Positions 1-7,795 of a DNA stretch of 64,000 bases are shown here, in pieces. The translations under genes and the position numbers were made by a program. Source of the stretch: Angelobacter sp036557225 (GTDB lineage Bacteria; Acidobacteriota; Terriglobia; Terriglobales; Acidobacteriaceae); assembly GCA_036557225.1 (NCBI GenBank), contig DATBHX010000021.1:1-64000 (forward strand). The letters are read 5' to 3'. The notes beneath the pieces were generated by a model. The model searched no databases. It was not told the origin of the DNA and saw only the letters and a list, made by a program, of their open reading frames with translations. The number at the start of each line of letters is the position of its first letter. The first letter of the stretch is position 1.

Positions 1-279
1 GAGGCTTCAAGGACGTCTTTAGTAGCAGGTCTTCAATTTCTTCCGTTTGACGTGGTCTTCTTGCATGAGCAAGCTGGATAATCACCTTAAGACGCTTCTC
101 AAAACTAGCCTTGGCTAAACGCCCTTCAGTCCGGCCTCCCCGCCAAGTCGTGACACGAACCACAGGTAGGATTATTTTTTGGCGAGATCCGCGAGGATTC
201 CAACACCGTTCTGCTCGCGCCAGGGCTTTTTTGCACTAGTTGGCGGTATCATATAGTTATCCAAACCAACACCACTTTT

Positions 280-297
280 CCTGTCCATCCTGTCCAT
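280..297. repeat. Two tandem copies of a 9-bp unit
   Basis: CCTGTCCAT occurs twice in direct tandem. A related sequence in the opposite sense (GGATAGACAGGG) lies about 25 bp downstream, so the block resembles an imperfect inverted repeat about 75 bp long. It is probably a remnant of a dispersed intergenic repeat. Confidence 0.5.
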
Positions 298-329
298 AAA
301 ATGCGGAAATTGGTTCTACTGGATAGACA

Positions 330-356
330 GGGCGGAAAGGGCAGAAAGGGCGGAAA
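330..356. repeat. Three tandem copies of a 9-bp unit
   Basis: GGGCGGAAA, GGGCAGAAA and GGGCGGAAA follow one another without spacer; the middle copy has one substitution. No gene reads through the block. It is likely slippage-prone intergenic DNA. Confidence 0.55.
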
Positions 357-464
357 TCAAAGAATCGCCTGAATTCATGCGTATTTTGAGTTATGGTGCC
401 GGAAATCAATCACTTGCAGAATTTGGGGTATGTCAAATCCCTCCCTCTCCGCCAGCGATTCTGA

Positions 465-487
465 GGTCCCTCGGCTGCGCTCGGGAT
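465..487. repeat. Degenerate copy of a dispersed intergenic repeat
   Basis: The sequence is GGTCCCTCGGCTGCGCTCGGGAT. Its reverse complement resembles the outer parts of the repeat at 52774-52843 (ATCCTGAGCGG and AGTCGAAGGACCCC). The family assignment is inferred from these two copies only. Confidence 0.4.
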
Positions 488-617
488 TTCGCCTCGCGGC
501 TCAGACGCCGCGAACCAGGCTTAAGTCGTTCAGGATTTTCGCCTCAGGCTCTGAGCCCGCAACATCGCCTCACGCTTAATCGTCGATTTATTGCTGATCT
601 ACCTTTTACACCGGCTT

Positions 618-634
618 TGTGATCTCTGATCACA
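618..634. promoter_or_regulatory. Perfect 17-bp palindromic operator candidate
   Basis: TGTGATC-TCT-GATCACA is a perfect inverted repeat with 7-bp arms and a 3-bp centre. It looks like a Crp/Fnr half-site pair (TGTGA/TCACA), but the spacer is 7 rather than the usual 6. It lies about 220 bp upstream of the six-cysteine peptide gene, the nearest downstream gene. A regulatory role is inferred from symmetry only. Confidence 0.35.
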
Positions 635-851
635 GCGTTGCAGCATGACTGTCCTGAATTGGGACAGCGCTGAAAATTTCTACCCTGCACGCTTACGAAT
701 TCTCTCCCCATCTCTCGTACAATTTTTCTTGCGCGGAGGTCTCGAAACATAGCCTCAGTGGGACCTCTTTCATAGCACGAACCCCGGGCTCTTCCGGGCC
801 TACCTATCAAGAGTTGCCTTTCTTTCTATCAAGCAAAAAGGAGACTGATCC

Positions 852-1028
852 ATGAAGAAACTTACATTGCTTAAGTTTGTGTTTATTGTTGCGGCGGCCT
901 TGTCTCTCTATGGACAGGCGACGCCAAAAACACCTGTTCCAGACGCATGCCCGGCGATTTGCACCCATTTGCTCTGCGGGGATGGGGAGCATGCGGTCTG
1001 TCGTAATGGAAAATGCATTTGCCCGTAA
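852..1028 (+). CDS. Secreted six-cysteine micropeptide (unknown, defensin-like spacing)
   Basis: This 58-codon gene has a strong Shine-Dalgarno (AAAAAGGAGA, ending about 8 bases before the ATG). Residues 1-23 form a classic signal peptide: basic MKK, a hydrophobic core, and a GQA cleavage site. The mature part is about 35 residues with a TPKTPVPDA spacer, then six cysteines spaced C-x3-C-x4-C-x7-C-x4-C-x1-C, ending CRNGKCICP. C-x3-C paired with C-x-C, and the x4-x1 tail, recall cysteine-stabilised alpha-beta peptides (defensins, short scorpion toxins, plant NCR peptides). The first spacings do not match those families exactly. The peptide probably acts outside the cytoplasm with three disulfides. 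No immunity, processing or export gene is adjacent, so its function is unknown. The nearest neighbour is the opposite-strand lactate permease. Confidence 0.75.
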   Translation: MKKLTLLKFVFIVAAALSLYGQATPKTPVPDACPAICTHLLCGDGEHAVCRNGKCICP

Positions 1029-1145
1029 GGTCTGGTTCAGCCGAACCTGAAACTTACTGAAAATCACCTGCCGGCCTTCGGCAATGTGAGCTCGACTCTT
1101 TTCTGGGCTAATCGCATTCGCCGGAGGACCGGCTTTTGGGATGAT

Positions 1146-1173
1146 AAAAAAACACCGCCGTTCCCGGCGGTGT
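1146..1173 (-). terminator. Intrinsic terminator of the lactate permease gene
   Basis: A perfect 9-bp stem (ACACCGCCG / CGGCGGTGT) with a TTCC loop is followed, on the - strand, by a run of T (the A tract just left of the stem). It lies 23 bp beyond the permease stop codon. Confidence 0.85.
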
Positions 1174-1195
1174 CTTGTTGTAAGCGAGTGTTGCC

Positions 1196-2923
1196 TTACT
1201 GCGATATCAGATGCACGCCGTGCGGCACCAGGTGCGGCGCAACATAGGCATAGAACATCACGATCAGGCCGACAATCGTTCCCAGCGCAATCGAGTGCCA
1301 GACCACGAAGCGGAAGATCGTGCCTTCATTGCCAACCTGGTTGGTGGCCGCGGTCGCAACGCAGATGGATTGCGCGTCCACCATCTTGCCCATCACGCCG
1401 CCGGCGCTGTTGGCCGCCGTCATGAGGACAGGATCAAGGCCAAGCTGCTGGGCCGTGATCTTTTGCAAGCTGCCAAACAGTGCGTTGGAAGACGTATCGC
1501 TACCAGTCAGCGCGACGCCAAGCCAGCCCAGGAACGTACCGAAGAATGGATAGAGCCAGCCGGTATGGGTAAATGCCAGTCCCAAGACGGCATCGCTCCC
1601 TGAGTATCGCGTGACGAACCCCAGTCCCAGCATGCATGAGATAGCGAGAACAGCCCATCTCATTCGAAATAGGGTATGTCCAAAAACCTTCATCAGCTTT
1701 CCAAAACCAACTCCACGAATCAGGCCGCCGACAATGGCCGCGAGGAAGCAACCGGTACCTGTCGCTGAAAGCCAAATGAAGGCGAATTTTGCGCCCTCGG
1801 GCGTCGGCTTGGCAACTACCGGCTGCGCGCGAGAAATTTTGTTGTGAATTGGCGTTGCCCAGCCGCCGTTCGCTTTGCCCTCAGCGGTTAGCCAAGCAGG
1901 CGTGGTGTTGTTGTTCATCCAGGTTTTTACGGGTTTAAAGCCCCAGAGAAACACGAATACAGAGAGAATGATAAAGGGCAACCAGGCTTTGAGGATTTGA
2001 CCTGCAGTATAGTTGCTGGAAGCGCCGGAGACGGAAGGAACCGCGCCGCCAGCTGATCCTGCGCTGGCCGACGCAACCACCGGATCGTCGGCAAAACGCC
2101 ATACTTTCTTCGGCTTCCAGAAAACAAGAAACAGGCTTGTACACAACAACGAGAAGAGACCCGCAGTGATATCAACCAAATTGCTGTCCATCTTGTTGGA
2201 CCAGAACCACTGCATGGATGCAAAGGAAATTCCCACTACCAGGATCGCCGGCAGAACTTCAAATGTCTCCTTCCACGGCACCATGGCGCGCACCAGCCAG
2301 AACGGCACGATGATCGCTGTAATGGGCAGAATGCGACCGATCATCGCATTCATGTCAGCTTCAGGCAGCTGTGTGACCTGATAGAGCATGTGGACCGGTG
2401 TTCCAATGGCGCCCCACGCCACAGGAGCGGTATTGGCAATCAGGTTGAGTGCAGCGGAATGGAACGGCTTGAATCCAAGGCCGATCATAAAGGCGCCGGC
2501 AATCGCAACAGGAGAGCCAAAACCCGCGCACCCTTCAATGAAAGCGCCGAAGCAGAATGCAACCAGAAGTAGTTGCAAGCGGCGATCATCGGTAAGGCGG
2601 CCTACGGAAGACTTCATGATCTCAAAATCGCCCGTGCTTACGGAGATGTCATAGAGATACACGGCCGCAATCACAATCCACACGATGTTCAGCAGACCCG
2701 TGGAGACTCCATACAAAAAGCTGCCGCCGGCCAGCGACCACGGCATCTTGAAAACCAGGCATGCGACCAAAATAGCCGTAATAGCGGCTGACAGGGCAGA
2801 CCAGTGCGGCTTTACCCGCAGACCGGCCATGAGGGTGAACAGGACAATGATGGGCAGCGCTGCCACCAGAGCTGACAACCACCAGTGTCCAAGGGGGTCA
2901 TAAATTTGTGTCCAAGTCGGCAT
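1196..2923 (-). CDS. lldP: L-lactate permease (LctP family)
   Basis: The 575-aa polytopic inner-membrane protein belongs to the LctP lactate/glycolate permease family, which takes up lactate with protons. The N-terminus (about residues 1-60, including DPLGHWWLSALVAALPI) and the block around FIEGCAGFGSPVAI (about 125-140) are typical. Hydrophobic segments occur throughout, and the length matches the usual 550-580 residues. The start is supported by an AGGAGA element about 8 bases upstream. A region near residues 300-390 is less hydrophobic and Ser/Gly-rich, a probable loop expansion. The gene is monocistronic, with a strong terminator downstream. Acetyl-CoA synthetase a few genes away fits growth on C2/C3 acids. 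Glycolate is an alternative substrate. Confidence 0.93.
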   Translation of the reverse strand: MPTWTQIYDPLGHWWLSALVAALPIIVLFTLMAGLRVKPHWSALSAAITAILVACLVFKMPWSLAGGSFLYGVSTGLLNIVWIVIAAVYLYDISVSTGDFEIMKSSVGRLTDDRRLQLLLVAFCFGAFIEGCAGFGSPVAIAGAFMIGLGFKPFHSAALNLIANTAPVAWGAIGTPVHMLYQVTQLPEADMNAMIGRILPITAIIVPFWLVRAMVPWKETFEVLPAILVVGISFASMQWFWSNKMDSNLVDITAGLFSLLCTSLFLVFWKPKKVWRFADDPVVASASAGSAGGAVPSVSGASSNYTAGQILKAWLPFIILSVFVFLWGFKPVKTWMNNNTTPAWLTAEGKANGGWATPIHNKISRAQPVVAKPTPEGAKFAFIWLSATGTGCFLAAIVGGLIRGVGFGKLMKVFGHTLFRMRWAVLAISCMLGLGFVTRYSGSDAVLGLAFTHTGWLYPFFGTFLGWLGVALTGSDTSSNALFGSLQKITAQQLGLDPVLMTAANSAGGVMGKMVDAQSICVATAATNQVGNEGTIFRFVVWHSIALGTIVGLIVMFYAYVAPHLVPHGVHLISQ

Positions 2924-3173
2924 TCGGCTTCTCCTGAGTTAAGAACTACTTGGCCCAAATGTGTTAAGACTGCCCTATCGCACCCAGCCCTGGGCCAGAT
3001 TTAGACGATTTGAGGCGCAAAAGTGCGCGATAACTTTCCGCTTCCGGAGCGGTTCTGTCAAGTATTTTGTGCAATTCCCTGCATCTCTTAAAGCAAGTCA
3101 TCCCTTCGCCAAAAAATCTCCTTAGACCCCTATCAAATGAAGCTTCGGCGAGCACGCAAGAATGGAAGGGTGG

Positions 3174-4397
3174 CTATCCTTTTACCGCTCCTACGGTAAA
3201 TCCCGCGATAAAACGATCGAGGAAGAGGTTATAGATAAAAGCGATAGGCAGACTAGCGATAAGGCACGCGGCCATCAGCGATCCCCAGAAGTAAACATCG
3301 CCACGGACCAGGAAGATTGGAATGCCGACACCGACCATCTGCTGCGATTCGGGTGAAATGAACGTCAGCGCGTACACGTATTCTTGCGTCACCAGCGTGA
3401 AAGTGAAGATCACAACGGTAAGAATTCCCGAAAACGAGATCGGTACTACCATCTTGATAAACGCGCCAAATCGTGTGAGCCCGTCCACCATGGCGGCGTC
3501 TTCCAGTTCTCGCGGGATCGATTTGAAGAAGCCCATGAGCAGCCAGATGGAAAATGGCACGGTCACGCTGGGATAAACCAGCACCAGCGACCAGATGGTG
3601 TCTTGCAGGCCGAGTTCGGCCACGACCCGCGAGAGCGGGATGAACAGCAGAGTGGGCGGCACCAGGTAGGTAAGGAAGATTCCGATGCCCAGACGCTCTC
3701 CCCATCGTCCCGTAAGACGGGCCAGCGCGTAAGCAGCAGGAACGGCCAACAGGAGCGTAATAACAACAACAATCGTTCCGACTTCCACCGTGTTCAACAA
3801 CCAGGTGAGATAGCGTGTCTGATTAAACAACAGGCGCAGATTGTCCAACGTGGGGGGCAGGTTGAAGATGAATGGATTGTTTTCCATTCCGTAGAGATCA
3901 ATGTTTTGCTTAAAGGTTGCAATCACCATCCAGTAAAACGGAAATGCCAGCAGCACTGTAAAGACAGTGAGCACCAGTGCCTTCACCGTTGGAGGCCAGG
4001 GGTTTAGGCCGCCAAAAGCCCGCTTTACGCCCGCAGACCGCAAATACCAAAGCAGCGCCGCGGAAATGCAGATCTGGACCAGGAGCGCCGCCGCCAAACG
4101 ATAGTGTGATGTGCGAAGCGCATACAAGAACAACGCCATCAGACAGCCGATCACGTCCACCGACAGCAAGAAAAAGATAAAGACGCGCGCTCCGTTGTGC
4201 AGTTTCCAGAGACCCAAGGCGATCAACAGCATGCCAAGCACGGCTATCAGGCGAAACACCCCGGTGAGTCCGCCAACATGATGCAGGAGCGTGAAAGCCA
4301 GCAGCGCGATGGCTGCTCCCAGCACAAAACCACTCAGAACCATGATGCCAGCCGGGCGTTTCCGGTCTGAAACGGTAGGTGCAGTCGCGGTCACCAT
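3174..4397 (-). CDS. ABC sugar-type importer permease, MalG-like, with N-terminal membrane extension
   Basis: This 407-aa inner-membrane permease belongs to the carbohydrate-uptake (CUT1) type. The last 270 or so residues are the MalG-like domain, with the EAA cytoplasmic loop (ELEDAAMVDGLTRFGAF) that contacts the ATPase. The first 130 residues add about four hydrophobic segments not found in standard MalG/UgpE (about 280 aa). The gene overlaps the upstream permease by one base (TGATG), so it is co-translated as the last gene of the binding protein-ATPase-permease-permease operon. The substrate cannot be read from sequence. A sugar, sugar alcohol or glycerol-phosphate-like solute is likely by family. 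Confidence 0.88.
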   Translation of the reverse strand: MVTATAPTVSDRKRPAGIMVLSGFVLGAAIALLAFTLLHHVGGLTGVFRLIAVLGMLLIALGLWKLHNGARVFIFFLLSVDVIGCLMALFLYALRTSHYRLAAALLVQICISAALLWYLRSAGVKRAFGGLNPWPPTVKALVLTVFTVLLAFPFYWMVIATFKQNIDLYGMENNPFIFNLPPTLDNLRLLFNQTRYLTWLLNTVEVGTIVVVITLLLAVPAAYALARLTGRWGERLGIGIFLTYLVPPTLLFIPLSRVVAELGLQDTIWSLVLVYPSVTVPFSIWLLMGFFKSIPRELEDAAMVDGLTRFGAFIKMVVPISFSGILTVVIFTFTLVTQEYVYALTFISPESQQMVGVGIPIFLVRGDVYFWGSLMAACLIASLPIAFIYNLFLDRFIAGFTVGAVKG

Positions 4398-5311
4398 CAG
4401 ACCACCTCCGCGCGGTGCGCAACGCGCAGCATCAGGTAGGCAATCGCGACCAGCACGGGCACGAGAAAGACTGAGATCGCTGCACCCGCAGCCAAGTCAC
4501 TGCCTTGAATGCCTTGCGTGAACGCCAGGTTCGGCAAGGTTTGTGTCGAATCGTAAGGGCCGCCGTTGGTAAGCAGGTTTACCACGGCCAGATCGGTAAA
4601 GGTAAAAATCGTTCCGAAGAGCACGGCCACGCCGAGGATCGGCGTCATGATGGGCAGGTTGATCTGGAACGTTGTCCGCCAGAAACCTGCACCGTCGATG
4701 GCTGCTGCTTCGGGAATTTCCTTGGGAATAGCGCTTCTGCCAGCCAGCAGAATGACGGTGGAAAACGGAATCAGACGCCAGCAATGCACCAGGATGACAG
4801 AAGTGATGGCCAGGCCGTCCTGCCCTAGCCACATCGGTGGTGAATACTTGTTGGCAAAGCCCAGCCAGACCAATACCCAGGTAATCACGCTGTAGATGGA
4901 ATCCAGAATCCACTTCCAGCCGATGGTCCCGAGCGAAACCGGGGCGACCCAGGGCAGCAAAATCAGGAAGCGTACCAACCCCCGTCCGCGGAACGGTTTC
5001 TCCAGCGCAATAGAAAGAATATTTGCGCAGACCATCACAATGATCTGCGCAGCGACCGTAAAGATGATCGAGTTCTTCAGCGCCGCCCTGAAGCTTGGGC
5101 TCTGGAGGATGCTACGAAAGTTTTCCAGACCTACGAAGTGCAGTTCATTGCTGCCGATGCGCGCATCGCTGAAGGCATAGAAGATCGCCAGGCAGAATGG
5201 CGCTCCGATCAGCAGCAAGATGTAAAGCACCGCGGGACCAAACATGGCAAAGCCGAGAAGAGGGCTTTGCGCTGCGCCCACGGATTTGACCTTCGCAGCG
5301 TTTATTGCCAT
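4397..5311 (-). CDS. ABC sugar-type importer permease, MalF/UgpA-like
   Basis: The 304-aa permease has about six membrane segments and the EAA loop EIPEAAAIDGAGFWRTTF near residues 195-215. It would pair with the MalG-like permease downstream to form the translocation pore of a CUT1 importer. Its start overlaps the end of the ATPase gene by 10 bases, and its stop overlaps the next start by one base, so the operon is translationally coupled. It lacks the large periplasmic loop of E. coli MalF, like most UgpA-type members. Confidence 0.9.
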   Translation of the reverse strand: MAINAAKVKSVGAAQSPLLGFAMFGPAVLYILLLIGAPFCLAIFYAFSDARIGSNELHFVGLENFRSILQSPSFRAALKNSIIFTVAAQIIVMVCANILSIALEKPFRGRGLVRFLILLPWVAPVSLGTIGWKWILDSIYSVITWVLVWLGFANKYSPPMWLGQDGLAITSVILVHCWRLIPFSTVILLAGRSAIPKEIPEAAAIDGAGFWRTTFQINLPIMTPILGVAVLFGTIFTFTDLAVVNLLTNGGPYDSTQTLPNLAFTQGIQGSDLAAGAAISVFLVPVLVAIAYLMLRVAHRAEVV

Positions 5312-6342
5312 GTAAGCGGCCTCGGCGGGATTTTCTTTTCCGTGCTTCGATCAAAGAACTTCAGATGATGTTGGGGTACGGCAAACTCATACGTTGTACC
5401 GATTTCAAAACTATGGCCCAGCAACAGACGGGCGATCACTTTCTTGCCGTCGCCTTTGCCGCCAACCAGAATGCCCGACAGAATGAACTCCGCGCCCAGA
5501 TACTCCACGTTTTCCACCCGAAACTTGAAAACAACTCTCGCGCTTTCGCGGATGTCCTCTGCCAGGCGGAAATGTTCCGGGCGGAAACCCACGATAATGC
5601 CGTCATTTTCGATCAGGTTCATGGGCGGAGAACCCAGGAATGTGGCCACAAAAGTATCAGCAGGATCGTCGTATACCTCTCTCGGCGTGCCGATCTGGCG
5701 AACGGCTCCCTTGTTCAGCACCATCACACGATCGCCCATGGCCATGGCTTCAACCTGGTCATGAGTCACATAAATCGTGGTCGTGCCGACGCGGCGATGA
5801 AATCTCTCAAGTTCCTCGCGGGCGGACAGACGCAGTTTGGCGTCGAGGTTGGAGAGAGGCTCGTCCAGCAGGAAAACCGAAGGCTCGCGGACAATCGCGC
5901 GCGCCAGGGCTACTCGTTGACGTTCGCCGCCGGAGAGTTCGCGCGGCTTACGCTGCAGAAGCCCGCCGATGCCAAGCAATGACGCTGCCCACTCTACTTT
6001 TGCTTTGTGCAGGTTGCGGGGAACGTTCTGGGCCTTCAGGGGAAAAGCGATGTTTTTGTAAACCGTCAGGTGGGGATAGAGCGCATAGCTCTGAAAGACC
6101 ATCGCAATGCGGCGCTCGCGCGGCGTCAGGTCATTAACGACTTTGCCGCCGATAAGAATTTCGCCGGATGTGGGTGTCTCCAGTCCCGCGATCATGCGCA
6201 GGAGAGTGGTTTTCCCGGAACCCGAAGGTCCCAGGAAAACCAGGAACTCGCCTTCGCGCGTTTCCAGATCTACTTCGTTAACCGCTCCAAGCTCTCCTTC
6301 TTTAAATACCTTGGTCAATTTCCGGGTTTCGACGACGGCCAT
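5302..6342 (-). CDS. ABC importer ATPase, MalK/UgpC-like
   Basis: The 346-aa ATPase energises the CUT1 importer. Walker A GPSGSGKTT (residues 38-46), the Q-loop in MVFQSYALYPHLTV, the signature LSGGERQRVALARA, Walker B VFLLDEPLSNLDAKLR and the switch histidine in YVTHDQVEAM are all present. A C-terminal TOBE-like region (about 250-346) is present, as in MalK. It sits between the binding-protein gene and the two permeases with almost no spacing. MalK-type ATPases are often shared by several importers, so it may serve others too. Confidence 0.93.
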   Translation of the reverse strand: MAVVETRKLTKVFKEGELGAVNEVDLETREGEFLVFLGPSGSGKTTLLRMIAGLETPTSGEILIGGKVVNDLTPRERRIAMVFQSYALYPHLTVYKNIAFPLKAQNVPRNLHKAKVEWAASLLGIGGLLQRKPRELSGGERQRVALARAIVREPSVFLLDEPLSNLDAKLRLSAREELERFHRRVGTTTIYVTHDQVEAMAMGDRVMVLNKGAVRQIGTPREVYDDPADTFVATFLGSPPMNLIENDGIIVGFRPEHFRLAEDIRESARVVFKFRVENVEYLGAEFILSGILVGGKGDGKKVIARLLLGHSFEIGTTYEFAVPQHHLKFFDRSTEKKIPPRPLTWQ

Positions 6343-6354
6343 TCAGTCCTCGGT

Positions 6355-7725
6355 TTATTTGAATCTTTCAAAGATGCGCTTGTACTCGGCTTCCGCGGTC
6401 TTGGCCGCATCTTCCGGAGTGGCCTTGCCTTGCGCGACCGTAGCAAACATCGTCGGGATCAACCAGCTCTTGAACGCCTGGTCGATTGCGGCAGAACAAT
6501 AGCCGGGATAGCCGACGTTGGTCGCCCAACTCAGGACGTCACCCAGCACAGCATACTTGTTCGCTGGATTCGCCCGCGAATCATTGGAAATTTCCTTCTG
6601 CAAATTCGGGACCGTGGTTGGGAAGCAGGGGAAATTGTAGAACTGGCCCGCGACGAACCCGTCATGAAAGGCGTCAATGTAATCGATGAGAAATTGCTGC
6701 GCGCCTTCTTTGTTCTCCGCGAAGTCCCAGATCACGTAGCAGTTCATTACGTGCTCGGCGGCGATGCGGCGCACTGGCCCCTTGAGCGCCTTGCTGATCA
6801 TGATGTCCTTGTCGATGGCTTGATGCTCGCGCTCGGCCTGCCGCGTGATGGAGATGGCATTGGCCACGTAGGAAACTTTGCCACCCAGCATCGCGATGTT
6901 GTTCGACGGCGGCGTCCAGGTGAATACTTCCGGCGTTTCCGACTCCTGGTAGAGCGCCTTCATGTATTTCAGGGCTTCGATGGTGTTCTTTGAATTGATG
7001 GTCACGTTGCCGGCTTCATCCTGCTCAGCCCCGCCAAAGGACCAGAGCAGCGCCCGCATCGCCATGCTGGTGTCGAGCTCCTGAGACAGCCCCAAACCGC
7101 AGGGGTTACCCGTTGGTTCACCGGTTTTCGGATCTTTGGTTAGCTCGCGAATCTTCTTGGCGCCGGCACGCAGGTCATCGTATGTGTCCGGCCCGTTGGG
7201 ATAGCCAACTTGCGACCACAGGTCCTTGCGCCAATTGCCAGGATCCGGCGCATAGGAATCAGAAAACGCATAGTATTTCTTGGTCTTGGGGTTGTAGGTG
7301 GATTTGTGCGCAAGATCAATCTTCTTGCCGTGCTTCTTCTCCACTTCCTGATAGACGTGCGTCATATCGACAACCTGGTTCTCATACGCTGCAGGCGGGG
7401 AGAGAAACATGAACAGATCGTGACCTTTTTTCGCCTGCGCCTCTGATGCAGCGCGCGTATTCAGGTCAACCAAGTTGATGTTATCGACGGTAACGTTGGT
7501 GTTGTGTTTTTGGCCCCATTCTACGGCAAACTTCTTGTTGAACCACTCATCGAATGCGGGAACAAAGTGGCTCCACTGCAGGATCTTGAGCGTTTTCTGC
7601 TGCGCGGCAGCCCGTTCAGGAAACAGAAATGCAGGACCCAGCGCTCCGGCGGCGATACTGCCGGCGCCGGCGATCTTGATGAAATCTCTTCGAGATACAC
7701 CTTTGCCCTTTTTCTCGTCCTTCAT
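6355..7725 (-). CDS. Tat-exported ABC solute-binding protein
   Basis: The 456-aa family 1 extracellular solute-binding protein is the first gene of the importer operon. Residues 8-42 form a twin-arginine signal (SRRDFIKIAGAGSIAAGALG, then a segment ending in AAA), so it should fold before export through the Tat pore. A tatA gene is present at 31251-31457. The rest has the usual bilobal layout (start TLKILQWSHFVPAFDEWF; later FLIDYIDAFHDGFVAGQ). The ATPase gene begins 12 bases downstream. The substrate is probably a carbohydrate or polyol by family, but this is not proven. Tat export of this binding-protein class is seen in several soil lineages. Confidence 0.88.
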   Translation of the reverse strand: MKDEKKGKGVSRRDFIKIAGAGSIAAGALGPAFLFPERAAAQQKTLKILQWSHFVPAFDEWFNKKFAVEWGQKHNTNVTVDNINLVDLNTRAASEAQAKKGHDLFMFLSPPAAYENQVVDMTHVYQEVEKKHGKKIDLAHKSTYNPKTKKYYAFSDSYAPDPGNWRKDLWSQVGYPNGPDTYDDLRAGAKKIRELTKDPKTGEPTGNPCGLGLSQELDTSMAMRALLWSFGGAEQDEAGNVTINSKNTIEALKYMKALYQESETPEVFTWTPPSNNIAMLGGKVSYVANAISITRQAEREHQAIDKDIMISKALKGPVRRIAAEHVMNCYVIWDFAENKEGAQQFLIDYIDAFHDGFVAGQFYNFPCFPTTVPNLQKEISNDSRANPANKYAVLGDVLSWATNVGYPGYCSAAIDQAFKSWLIPTMFATVAQGKATPEDAAKTAEAEYKRIFERFK

Positions 7726-7795
7726 ACTCCCCTCCTAAGTTTCTTTAAGCGATCTCATGATCGCGAACTTTACTGAAACTCTTTCCGCGCGAGAC

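Larger units (their letters stand above)
1..851. other. Gene-poor leading region with degenerate repeats
   Basis: No convincing protein gene is visible in this stretch. It holds short tandem repeats (280-297 and 330-356), a degenerate copy of a dispersed repeat (465-487) and a 17-bp palindrome (618-634), and it ends in the leader of the small gene at 852. A TACAAT hexamer at 718-723 could be a -10 element for that gene, but no good -35 partner was found. The open frames here lack ribosome binding sites and recognisable protein character. Confidence 0.6.

Noticed and set aside
1..163. - strand frame of 54 codons running off the left edge from a GTG at 163
   Set aside because: It is basic and repeat-like, has no ribosome binding site and no recognisable domain. 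It could be the start of a truncated gene, but this cannot be supported from the window.
6007..6993. 328-codon + strand frame opposite the ABC operon
   Set aside because: It is the antisense of the ATPase and binding-protein genes, whose conserved motifs are on the other strand.
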